The notes under the pieces are model-generated. The model saw nothing but the letters and a program-made list of their open reading frames with translations, was not told the origin of the DNA and ran no database searches. DNA of 11,994 bases from assembly GCA_002329395.1 (NCBI GenBank), contig DCTQ01000026.1, forward strand, positions 596 to 12,589, given 5' to 3'. Made by a program: the position numbers and the translations under genes. The stretch is from Candidatus Avelusimicrobium alvi. Lineage in GTDB: Bacteria; Elusimicrobiota; Elusimicrobia; Elusimicrobiales; Elusimicrobiaceae. This document shows positions 6,576 to 11,994 of the stretch, piece after piece; the stretch's first letter is position 1, and each line of letters begins with the position of its first letter.

Positions 6576-7615
6576 TTGGCCAGCTCAAACATTTTGTCAA
6601 TGGATTTCTTGGCGGCTTGGGCCACGGCGGGGTCCACTTCCACCACCTGGTCCGGGCGCGGGTCAATCAGGGCTTCCAACGTATTAATCAGGCTGTTGCG
6701 CTTCATATAACTGCATACGCCAAACGGCCAGACAAAGGTTTTGTCCGGGTGTTCGGCTTCCAGGCGGTTGACCAGGCCGAATTCCGTCAGCATCCCGAAA
6801 GTCTTAGCGTCGGACGCCGCCACATACGAAGCCATGCCTTTCGTACTGCCGACGTAATCGCACAATTCGCACACTTCAATCGGGCATTCCGGGTGCGCCA
6901 GCACGCAAATGCCGGGATGGTCCGCGCGCAGTTTTTCTACGTGTTCCGGGCGGTACTTGTCGTGCACGCAGCACGAACCGCCGGAGGAAATGATTGTTTT
7001 AGGCGTACCGCGGCGTTTTAGTTCGGCTTCCAGGTTCTGCGCCATCAGCATATCCGGCACGAAAATAAGTTCGTTTCCGGGGATTTTCTGCGCGATATCA
7101 AACACATTGCCGGAGGTAACGCACGAATCGCACTGCGCCTTTACTTCGGCGGAGCTGTTAATGTAGCACAAAGCCGGCACGCCGGGGTGTTCGGCGCGGA
7201 GCTTTTTCATCTCTTCCCCGGTCATGGAATCGGCCAGCGTACAGCCGGCGCGTCCGGCGGGAATAAGCACTTTTTTGCCGGGATTAATGATTTTGGCCGT
7301 TTCCGCCATAAACCATACCCCCGCAAACACGATTACGTCCGCCGACGAATCGCGCGCTTTTAGGGCAAGTTCGTACGAGTCCCCCCTAAAATCTGCCACG
7401 CCGTACACCAAATCCGGCGTAGTGTAGGAGTGGGCGAGAATGACGGCGTTTTGTTCTTTTTTAAAACGGTTGATGGCCAGCGTGTAAGGAGCCGCGGCCA
7501 GGCAGTCTTCGTACGTCCATTTGGCCGCTTTGCTTTTGGAGACAGAGCGAAGAAGCCCATAGAGTCTATGGGCTTCTTCAGTAAGCCGTGCTTGCTGATC
7601 TAACGTTTTAAGCAT
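6572..7615 (-). CDS. nadA: Quinolinate synthase A (4Fe-4S)
   Basis: NadA condenses iminoaspartate with dihydroxyacetone phosphate to form quinolinate, using an oxygen-sensitive [4Fe-4S] cluster. The 347-residue protein shows the three cluster-ligand regions with family spacing: GCTLADS (Cys125), SCCVHDKY (Cys215 or Cys216) and CSYMKRNSL (Cys301). Substrate motifs AHSYTTPD (61-68), GVWFMAETAKI (99-109), FVPDMLMAQNL (185-195) and AHPECPIEV (240-248) also fit. Unusually, further cysteines occur as CxxC pairs at 162/165 and 249/252. The ATG lies only 6 bases after the stop of the upstream lipoprotein gene, with no clear ribosome-binding site, so translation is probably coupled to that gene. No nadB is in the window; iminoaspartate must come from an aspartate oxidase or dehydrogenase encoded elsewhere. 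Confidence 0.97.
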   Translation of the reverse strand: MLKTLDQQARLTEEAHRLYGLLRSVSKSKAAKWTYEDCLAAAPYTLAINRFKKEQNAVILAHSYTTPDLVYGVADFRGDSYELALKARDSSADVIVFAGVWFMAETAKIINPGKKVLIPAGRAGCTLADSMTGEEMKKLRAEHPGVPALCYINSSAEVKAQCDSCVTSGNVFDIAQKIPGNELIFVPDMLMAQNLEAELKRRGTPKTIISSGGSCCVHDKYRPEHVEKLRADHPGICVLAHPECPIEVCELCDYVGSTKGMASYVAASDAKTFGMLTEFGLVNRLEAEHPDKTFVWPFGVCSYMKRNSLINTLEALIDPRPDQVVEVDPAVAQAAKKSIDKMFELAK

Positions 7616-7621
7616 AAAGCG

Positions 7622-8089
7622 TTACAGCGTATCCGGAATGTCGGCCGGCGGGAGAGCTTCTTCGCTGGTATAAGTGGTGGTCGTCGTGGAGGAAGAAGAC
7701 GTGCTGGGGCCGGAACCGTCCAGATAGTAAATGTTGGTGTTGTTGATGACTTTTTTGTTCGTCGTTACGCTCTTGGAAGAAGAAGCCGCTGTCGTTTTTT
7801 GGGCGGCGGTCTTCTTGGCCGGTTTTTTGGCGGCGGGTTTTTGGGCGCCTTTTAAGGTTTCGGCGGGCGGCAGGTAAGAATCGCCGCAGGCCTGGAGTTC
7901 ATAAGCGGACAGCGTGTCGTAATCGGCTTCCGGGGCGAGGAGATTGTCAAACTCCTGGTCAATGATTTGGTACTTGGCGTCTTTGGCCGACGCGCTGCGT
8001 CCGTCCGCGGTTTTAGTGTTGGCATTGCCCGAGGAGCAAGCGGCCGTGCCCAGTGCGGCGACTAAGGCCGCGAGTAAAAGTTTATTCAT
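7622..8089 (-). CDS. Small putative lipoprotein with low-complexity tail, first gene of the NAD operon
   Basis: No family recognised. The start at 8089 is chosen because AAGGAG (8097-8102) precedes the ATG and because the following residues form a classic export signal (MNKLLLAALVAALGTAAC). Longer open frame exists up to 8293 but runs through the promoter. Cys18 is a likely lipidation site although Thr at -3 is off the lipobox consensus. The 155-residue protein then has a polar segment (20-40), a short acidic conserved-looking part YQIIDQEFDNLLAPEADYDTL (40-60), a second cysteine (Cys68), a Lys/Ala/Pro/Thr-rich stretch (80-114) and a Ser/Thr run (127-142). Such composition suits a flexible envelope-spanning or peptidoglycan-contacting tether. 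Its stop codon is 6 bases from the nadA start, so it is co-transcribed with nadA, nadC and the aminotransferase. A link to NAD synthesis is not evident. Confidence 0.75.
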   Translation of the reverse strand: MNKLLLAALVAALGTAACSSGNANTKTADGRSASAKDAKYQIIDQEFDNLLAPEADYDTLSAYELQACGDSYLPPAETLKGAQKPAAKKPAKKTAAQKTTAASSSKSVTTNKKVINNTNIYYLDGSGPSTSSSSTTTTTYTSEEALPPADIPDTL

Positions 8090-8109
8090 AACCCGTCTCC
8101 TTGTATATT

Positions 8110-8124
8110 GCGGGCCAGGCCCGC
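8110..8124 (-). promoter_or_regulatory. Small hairpin at the 5' end of the NAD operon transcript
   Basis: GCGGG and CCCGC arms (8110-8114, 8120-8124) flank a 5-base loop. Using the predicted promoter, the transcript would start near 8128, so this hairpin would lie just 4 bases from the 5' end and 8 bases before the ribosome site. It could protect the RNA or modulate initiation. It is too small for a known riboswitch. Confidence 0.35.
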
Positions 8125-8134
8125 GCGTTATTAA

Positions 8135-8164
8135 ATTATATATCATATTGCGCAAAGTTGTGAA
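8135..8164 (-). promoter_or_regulatory. Sigma-70-like promoter of the lipoprotein-nadA-nadC-aminotransferase operon
   Basis: Read on the minus strand, TTCACA (8159-8164) and a perfect TATAAT (8135-8140) are 18 bases apart. It is the only good promoter found upstream of the four minus-strand genes, whose gaps are 6, -4 and 26 bases, so they probably form one transcript. The rest of the 8090-8275 divergent space serves the plus-strand transporter. A weak -10-like TAAAAT (8230-8235) is present there without a convincing -35 element. Confidence 0.6.
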
Positions 8165-8275
8165 GTTTTTCCCCCGCGGGCCCGGCTGAAAAAAATGCGG
8201 AAATTTTCCTTTTTCCCTTATATTTTTAGTAAAATAAAAAGGTTGTACCGTTTGGGAGGAAACAAAAAAACACTC

Positions 8276-9775
8276 ATGCAGATTATTCAACAATTATGGA
8301 CTGCGCTGGCCTCGTTCCTGACGGGACCGTCCGTGCAGAGCGCGTATGACTTAATGAACGGGTTCAACTCGCTGGTTTGGGGCCCGCCTATGATTATCGT
8401 CTTGCTTTTTCTGGGTATTTACTTTACGGTACGCCTGCATTTCATTCAAAAATACACCTGGCCCGCGATGAAGCTTTCCGTGATGAAAGTGGAATCGGAA
8501 GGCATGGTGAGCAGCTTTGGTTCTCTGGCGGTGATGATCGGCGCCACGGTAGGAACCGGAAGCATCATCGGCGTAACCACCGCCGTGGCCGAAGGCGGCC
8601 CCGGGGCGCTGTTCTGGATGGTTGTGGCCGGATTTTTTAACTTCGCCATTAAATACTGCGAATGTATGATTGCGTTTAAGTACCGCGTCAAGCTGCCGGA
8701 CGGCGAATACGTCGGCGGCCCGATGTATTATCTCTCCCACATTCTTAAATTTAAATGGCTGGGCATTATTTTTGCCGTCGGCACGCTTCTGATGGGCCTG
8801 ACCGCCGGGAGCGCCCTGCAGTCCAACTCCATCGCGGACGCTTTGCGCGAAGGGTACAATTTGAACCCCTGGTACATCGGCCTGCTCGTGGCGATTGCGG
8901 CGGGCGTGGTGGTAATCGGCGGCGTAAAGCGCATTGCCGCGTACTCCGAATGGCTGGTGCCGATTATGGGCGGTTTGTATTTATTGCTGGCGGTTATCGT
9001 GCTTTTTATGAACTTTGGCGCGATTCCCTCCGCTATTATAACCGTTATTAAAAGCGCGTTTACGGGCAAAGCCGCCGCGGGCGGCGCCATCGGCGTAGGG
9101 ATTATGGGGATTATACAGGCCCTGGTGCCGGCCGTCAGCGCGGGCGTAACGCGCGCGGTGCTGGCCACCGAAGCGGGCCTGGGCAGCGCGTCCATCGCGG
9201 CCGCCGCGGCCAAAACCCGCAGTGCCACCCAAATGGCCATTATTTCGGCCACTTCGGTGTTCTGGGCCATTTTCATCTGCTCGCTGACCGGGATGGTTAT
9301 CGTGCTGGCGGGCGACTGGCAGAACCCCAACGTCTACGCCGCCAACCTGTGCAACAGCGCGTTTAAAACGGTGCCGTTTATCGGCACGCCCATCCTGATT
9401 TTCTCGCTGGTGATTTTTTCGTTCACCACCATTATCGGCTGGGGTTATTATATGGAAAAAGCCCTCCAGTTTCTCTGCAAAGGGGCCAACACGCTGATTA
9501 AGCCGGCGCGCGTGCTGTTTATTATTTTGGTATTCGTGGGCGGCTGGATTGGTACGAGCTTCTCGTGGGATTGGACGATTACGGATTCACTCCTGCGTAC
9601 CGCCGAGGCCAACAACTCCACCCGCTTTATGTGGGCTTTGGCTATTTTTACGATGACGATGATGACCGTGCCCAACATCTGGGCGTTGTGGTGCTTCCGC
9701 AAGGTGATTATTAAAACCACCCGCAAAAACATCAAGAACATTGTGGGCCGCAAACCCAAAACGGCCGCAAACTAA
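8276..9775 (+). CDS. AGCS-family sodium:amino-acid (alanine/glycine) symporter
   Basis: A 499-residue inner-membrane transporter of the alanine/glycine:cation symporter (AGCS, SSF-like LeuT-fold) family, importing small neutral amino acids with sodium. Diagnostic stretches: LVWGPPMI (33-40), GTGSIIGVTTAVAEGGPG (93-110), DGEYVGGPMYYL (142-153), SNSIADAL (183-190), TEAGLGSASIAAAAAKT (298-314) and IIGWGYYMEKAL (386-397); about ten or eleven hydrophobic segments are evident. Compared with the usual pattern, the GN dipeptides of GTGNIAG and of GNMxQxNS are GS here. The start at 8276 gives the family's usual N-terminus; the open frame extends to 8195 but that ATG lacks a ribosome site. GGGAGGA (8254-8260) is 15 bases from the 8276 ATG, unusually far. 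It is monocistronic, divergent from the NAD operon, with its own terminator. The substrate is inferred from the family only. Confidence 0.92.
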   Translation: MQIIQQLWTALASFLTGPSVQSAYDLMNGFNSLVWGPPMIIVLLFLGIYFTVRLHFIQKYTWPAMKLSVMKVESEGMVSSFGSLAVMIGATVGTGSIIGVTTAVAEGGPGALFWMVVAGFFNFAIKYCECMIAFKYRVKLPDGEYVGGPMYYLSHILKFKWLGIIFAVGTLLMGLTAGSALQSNSIADALREGYNLNPWYIGLLVAIAAGVVVIGGVKRIAAYSEWLVPIMGGLYLLLAVIVLFMNFGAIPSAIITVIKSAFTGKAAAGGAIGVGIMGIIQALVPAVSAGVTRAVLATEAGLGSASIAAAAAKTRSATQMAIISATSVFWAIFICSLTGMVIVLAGDWQNPNVYAANLCNSAFKTVPFIGTPILIFSLVIFSFTTIIGWGYYMEKALQFLCKGANTLIKPARVLFIILVFVGGWIGTSFSWDWTITDSLLRTAEANNSTRFMWALAIFTMTMMTVPNIWALWCFRKVIIKTTRKNIKNIVGRKPKTAAN

Positions 9776-9790
9776 CCCTTCCGCTTCCGT

Positions 9791-9828
9791 AAAAAACCCC
9801 GGAGCCTAAAAACAGGCCCGGGGTTTTT
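9791..9828. terminator. Terminator after the AGCS symporter, possibly bidirectional
   Basis: CCCCGG (9797-9802) and GCCT (9804-9807) pair with AGGC (9814-9817) and CCGGGG (9818-9823), with one bulged A. A T run (9824-9828) follows and an A run (9791-9796) precedes it. The minus-strand gene ends 60 bases away at 9889 and has no other obvious terminator, so this hairpin may serve both convergent genes. Confidence 0.88.
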
Positions 9829-9888
9829 AAACTTTCCCGGCGGCAAATCTTTCACCGCTGTCCGCCGCCTGCGCAGGGGGTATACCTC

Positions 9889-10596
9889 TTATTCTCCATC
9901 GCCGCCGCTGCCGTTGCAGTTCTGGAGCGCCAGCAAATACACTTCCTGGGCCGGGCTGTCGCTCGTTTTGCGTTTCTCCCACGCCAGCCGGCAGCCGGTT
10001 AAATTGACGCCCGTATTGGTATGTGCGGCCGTCGGTTCCGGGATGTCGTTCCCCGCCAGATGAAAACCCGCCGTATTGCCGCCGCCGTACAAACCGGCGG
10101 CGCTTCCGCCGTTACCCGTAATTTCCAGCGTACCGCCTTTGAGCGTACCCACTTTTTGTTTCAGGATATTTACCGCGTCCAAGGTTTGGATATACGAATC
10201 GTTATTAAACGTCATTGTCCCGCCTTTAACGGCCACGCTTGGAAGCAGGCCGGACGGCGCGGAAGAACTTTCCGACCGGTACGAAGCATACGCGTTGGCG
10301 GTATCGCCGTGAAAAGCCGTGTCGGGCATATTAACAGCCGCGCCCGGCGCACCCGTTACCGTGGGAACCTCGTAGACGCGGGCGGAGGAGTCCGCCGTCA
10401 TCGTTACCGTGCCGCCGGAAGCGATATTGACCGTCGCCGCCTCCAGGCCGCCCAAAAGGGCAACTTTGTCGGATACTTTTAAATACGTATATTCCCCCAT
10501 CCGCGAAGGATTAAACGACACGCTGGAAACCGTTTCCGCCGCATATGCGGCCACGCCCAGCACCGCCCCGATTAATACTAAAATAATACGTTTCAT
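9889..10596 (-). CDS. Secreted Gly/Ser/Thr-rich protein of unknown function
   Basis: Not recognised. The 235-residue protein has a clear signal peptide (MKR, hydrophobic 4-16, cleavage likely near AYAA at 17-20). The mature part is poor in charged residues and rich in Gly, Ala, Ser, Thr and Val. It carries three similar strand-like units: SGGTVTM (60-66), KGGTMTF (124-130) and KGGTLEI (153-159), each placing GGT before alternating hydrophobic/polar residues, as in beta-helix or passenger-type surface proteins. Cys202 and Cys227 near the C-terminus could form a disulfide that closes the final 35 residues; the end is glycine/acid-rich (GSGGDGE). There is no membrane anchor, autotransporter barrel or sorting motif that I can see. 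GGAGGTG lies 6 bases before the ATG. It stands as a single gene after the mechanosensitive-channel terminator. Probably periplasmic or surface-released; function unknown. Confidence 0.78.
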   Translation of the reverse strand: MKRIILVLIGAVLGVAAYAAETVSSVSFNPSRMGEYTYLKVSDKVALLGGLEAATVNIASGGTVTMTADSSARVYEVPTVTGAPGAAVNMPDTAFHGDTANAYASYRSESSSAPSGLLPSVAVKGGTMTFNNDSYIQTLDAVNILKQKVGTLKGGTLEITGNGGSAAGLYGGGNTAGFHLAGNDIPEPTAAHTNTGVNLTGCRLAWEKRKTSDSPAQEVYLLALQNCNGSGGDGE

Positions 10597-10700
10597 AAAG
10601 CACCTCCCGCCTCAGAGGTCCGCATCGGAAACCAGACAAGCCCAAGCACGCCGCGCCCGTACGTAACCGCTCTCTAACAGTATTGCTGAAAAACGCCGGT

Positions 10701-10743
10701 AAAACAAGAGGGAAAATACGCGTTTTACGCATATTTTCCCTCT
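10701..10743 (-). terminator. Terminator of the YbdG-like channel gene
   Basis: Arms 10707-10718 and 10732-10743 (12 bp) continue after one mismatch into a GCG/CGC inner stem with loop TTTTA. Read on the minus strand the hairpin is followed by TTGTTTT. It lies 19 bases beyond the channel gene's stop codon and separates it from the secreted-protein gene at 9889-10596. Confidence 0.8.
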
Positions 10744-10762
10744 AAAAAAGCAAACAGGCCGA

Positions 10763-11994
10763 TTAAGCTTTTATCTCTTCCGGCCGGGCCAGCAGTTTGA
10801 CGCCCTGGGCGATATTACGCCCGCTGGGCTGTTGGTAGGCATACAGGCCGAATTCGGGCAGAACGGAAAACAAATGGTCAAAAATATCGCTTTGCAGGGC
10901 TTCGTAATCCGTCCACACCGTGGTGTTTAAAAAGCAGTACACTTCCAGCGGCAGGCCCTGCGCCTCCTGCTTTAACTGGCGCACCATCAGCGTAAAACCC
11001 GGGTTGTCGGACACTACATACGGGCGGGACGCCAAATAAAGCTCCGCATAATGGCGGAAGGTGCCGATATTGGTTAAATGGCGGCCGTTTAAAAAGTTTT
11101 CTTTCAGGTTGCGCTCGGCGTTGAACTCTCTGATTTCGGCTTCCTTTTTTTCCAGATAATCTTTTAAAAGATGGATTTTTTTCAAGCGGTCCAGCATGGC
11201 GCGGTCCAAAAATTTCACGGTATCCACGTCAATTAAAATACTGCGCTGGATGCGGCGCGCTTTGGCGTCGTACATACCGCTCCAGTTTTTAAACGGTTTG
11301 GAAATCATATCGTATGTGGGCACGCTGACAATGGTCATATCAAAATTCTGCACGCGCACGCTGGTGAGCGAAATATCAATAATGTTTCCGTCGGCGCCGG
11401 CGGAGTCCACGGTAATCCAGTCGCCGATTTTAATGAGCTTGTTGGTCGTCAGCTGGATACTGGCCGCAAAGCCTAAAATGGGGTCTTTAAAAATAAGGGA
11501 GAAGACCGCCGCCAAGGCCGACAGACCCGTAATAATATACATCGGCTTGCGCCCCAGCACCAAAGACAGCACCAGCAGGGACGTCGCCAAAAACAAGACA
11601 ATCTTAAACGCCTGCACCAGGCCTTTAATCGGCAGGCTGGGGTTGCGCCCGTACAGATGGGCCAAAGTGTCCAGCAGCGTATTTAACAGCCAGGAAAAGC
11701 TCAGCACCACAAACAGCCCCGTCAGCTTGCCCATCAGCGTCGTCAGCCACGCCACGTCTTTGCTAATAAACACCGGGTGCAGATTAATGGCCGCCATAGC
11801 CGCCACCACCACGCCGGCCGCCGTAAAAAAGCGGTGTTCGGACATGGCTTTAAACCATTTTTCCGAATGGAAACGGGCCACCAGCCGCGCGAGGTACCGG
11901 TTGCAAAACCAGGTGGAAAAACGCGCGACGAAATACAAAATGGCCACAAACAAAAACGCCGACACCAACTGCGCGATGAGCACATTATACTGGC
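10763..11994 (-). CDS. ybdG: YbdG/MscM-type mechanosensitive channel (N-terminus cut by window end)
   Basis: An MscS-superfamily channel of the inner membrane that opens under membrane tension to release solutes in hypo-osmotic shock. The frame is open to the window edge; a GTG at 11983 is a possible start, but comparison with E. coli YbdG (about 415 residues, from memory) suggests some 20 residues lie upstream, so the gene is treated as partial. Counting from that GTG: transmembrane segments lie roughly at 4-22, 52-72, 84-104 and 130-150; the pore-lining helix and vestibule join is ITGLSALAAVFSLIFKDPIL (151-170). The beta domain follows (IGDWITVDSAGADG, 186-199), then YbdG-specific segments FKNWSGMYD (232-240), TNIGTFRHYAE (304-314), GLPLEVYCFL (344-353) and DIFDHLFSVLPEFGLYAYQQ (369-388). 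These last match YbdG rather than short MscS. Stop codon is followed by a good terminator. Confidence 0.94.
   Translation of the reverse strand, partial: QYNVLIAQLVSAFLFVAILYFVARFSTWFCNRYLARLVARFHSEKWFKAMSEHRFFTAAGVVVAAMAAINLHPVFISKDVAWLTTLMGKLTGLFVVLSFSWLLNTLLDTLAHLYGRNPSLPIKGLVQAFKIVLFLATSLLVLSLVLGRKPMYIITGLSALAAVFSLIFKDPILGFAASIQLTTNKLIKIGDWITVDSAGADGNIIDISLTSVRVQNFDMTIVSVPTYDMISKPFKNWSGMYDAKARRIQRSILIDVDTVKFLDRAMLDRLKKIHLLKDYLEKKEAEIREFNAERNLKENFLNGRHLTNIGTFRHYAELYLASRPYVVSDNPGFTLMVRQLKQEAQGLPLEVYCFLNTTVWTDYEALQSDIFDHLFSVLPEFGLYAYQQPSGRNIAQGVKLLARPEEIKA

Noticed and set aside
5851..6687. Long plus-strand open frame (278 codons) opposite nadC
   Set aside because: It is the antisense of a nadC with every expected motif, has no ribosome site, and its translation is low-complexity Ser/Thr/Arg typical of a shadow frame.
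8090..8293. Upstream extension of the lipoprotein frame to a start at 8293
   Set aside because: It would run through the promoter and bury the signal peptide at residue 69; the 8089 ATG has a strong ribosome site and an N-terminal export signal.
8728..9330. Minus-strand open frame (200 codons) opposite the symporter
   Set aside because: Antisense to well-conserved AGCS motifs; no ribosome site or family features.
10597..10762. Gap between the channel and the secreted-protein gene searched for tRNA, sRNA or a riboswitch
   Set aside because: Only the channel terminator and a ribosome site are evident; no cloverleaf or conserved riboswitch core was seen.

Overview
This window is ordinary, densely packed bacterial chromosome. 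It carries ten protein-coding genes, two of them cut by the window edges, with short intergenic gaps (none over about 220 bases) and strong GC-rich hairpin terminators. No RNA gene, CRISPR array, insertion sequence or phage gene was seen. The genes point to an anaerobic, fermentative bacterium: acetate kinase, an oxygen-independent route to quinolinate (NadA/NadC), and exported proteins with type I or lipoprotein-like signal peptides. Overall composition and gene style would suit a gut-type diderm such as an Elusimicrobiota member, but that assignment is a low-confidence guess; no marker gene is present.

Layout, left to right. Plus strand: the C-terminal two thirds of acetate kinase (ackA) with its terminator, then a two-gene phosphate module made of a DUF47/PhoU-like protein and a Pit phosphate transporter. 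A cluster of three hairpins follows. Next is a minus-strand gene for a secreted helical protein of unknown function, then a plus-strand OsmC-family peroxide/thiol protein with a good promoter. Convergent to it is a four-gene minus-strand operon, transcribed lipoprotein - nadA - nadC - class I/II aminotransferase, starting at a recognisable promoter near 8135-8164 and ending at a bidirectional terminator near 4465-4495. Divergent from that operon is a plus-strand AGCS-type sodium:amino-acid symporter. The right end holds two minus-strand genes: a small secreted glycine/threonine/serine-rich protein and a YbdG/MscM-type mechanosensitive channel cut by the window end.

How they work together: NadA and NadC make nicotinate mononucleotide from iminoaspartate, dihydroxyacetone phosphate and PRPP. 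The aminotransferase shares their transcript, so amino-acid nitrogen metabolism may be linked to NAD supply, although its substrate cannot be read from sequence. AckA makes ATP and acetate from acetyl phosphate; Pit imports phosphate.

I found no convincing undescribed system. The best leads are the lipoprotein with a low-complexity Lys/Ala/Thr and Ser/Thr tail that heads the NAD operon, two unrecognised secreted proteins, an AGCS transporter that departs from the family pattern at normally Asn-bearing motifs, and an acetate kinase with altered active-site loops and a C-terminal extension.
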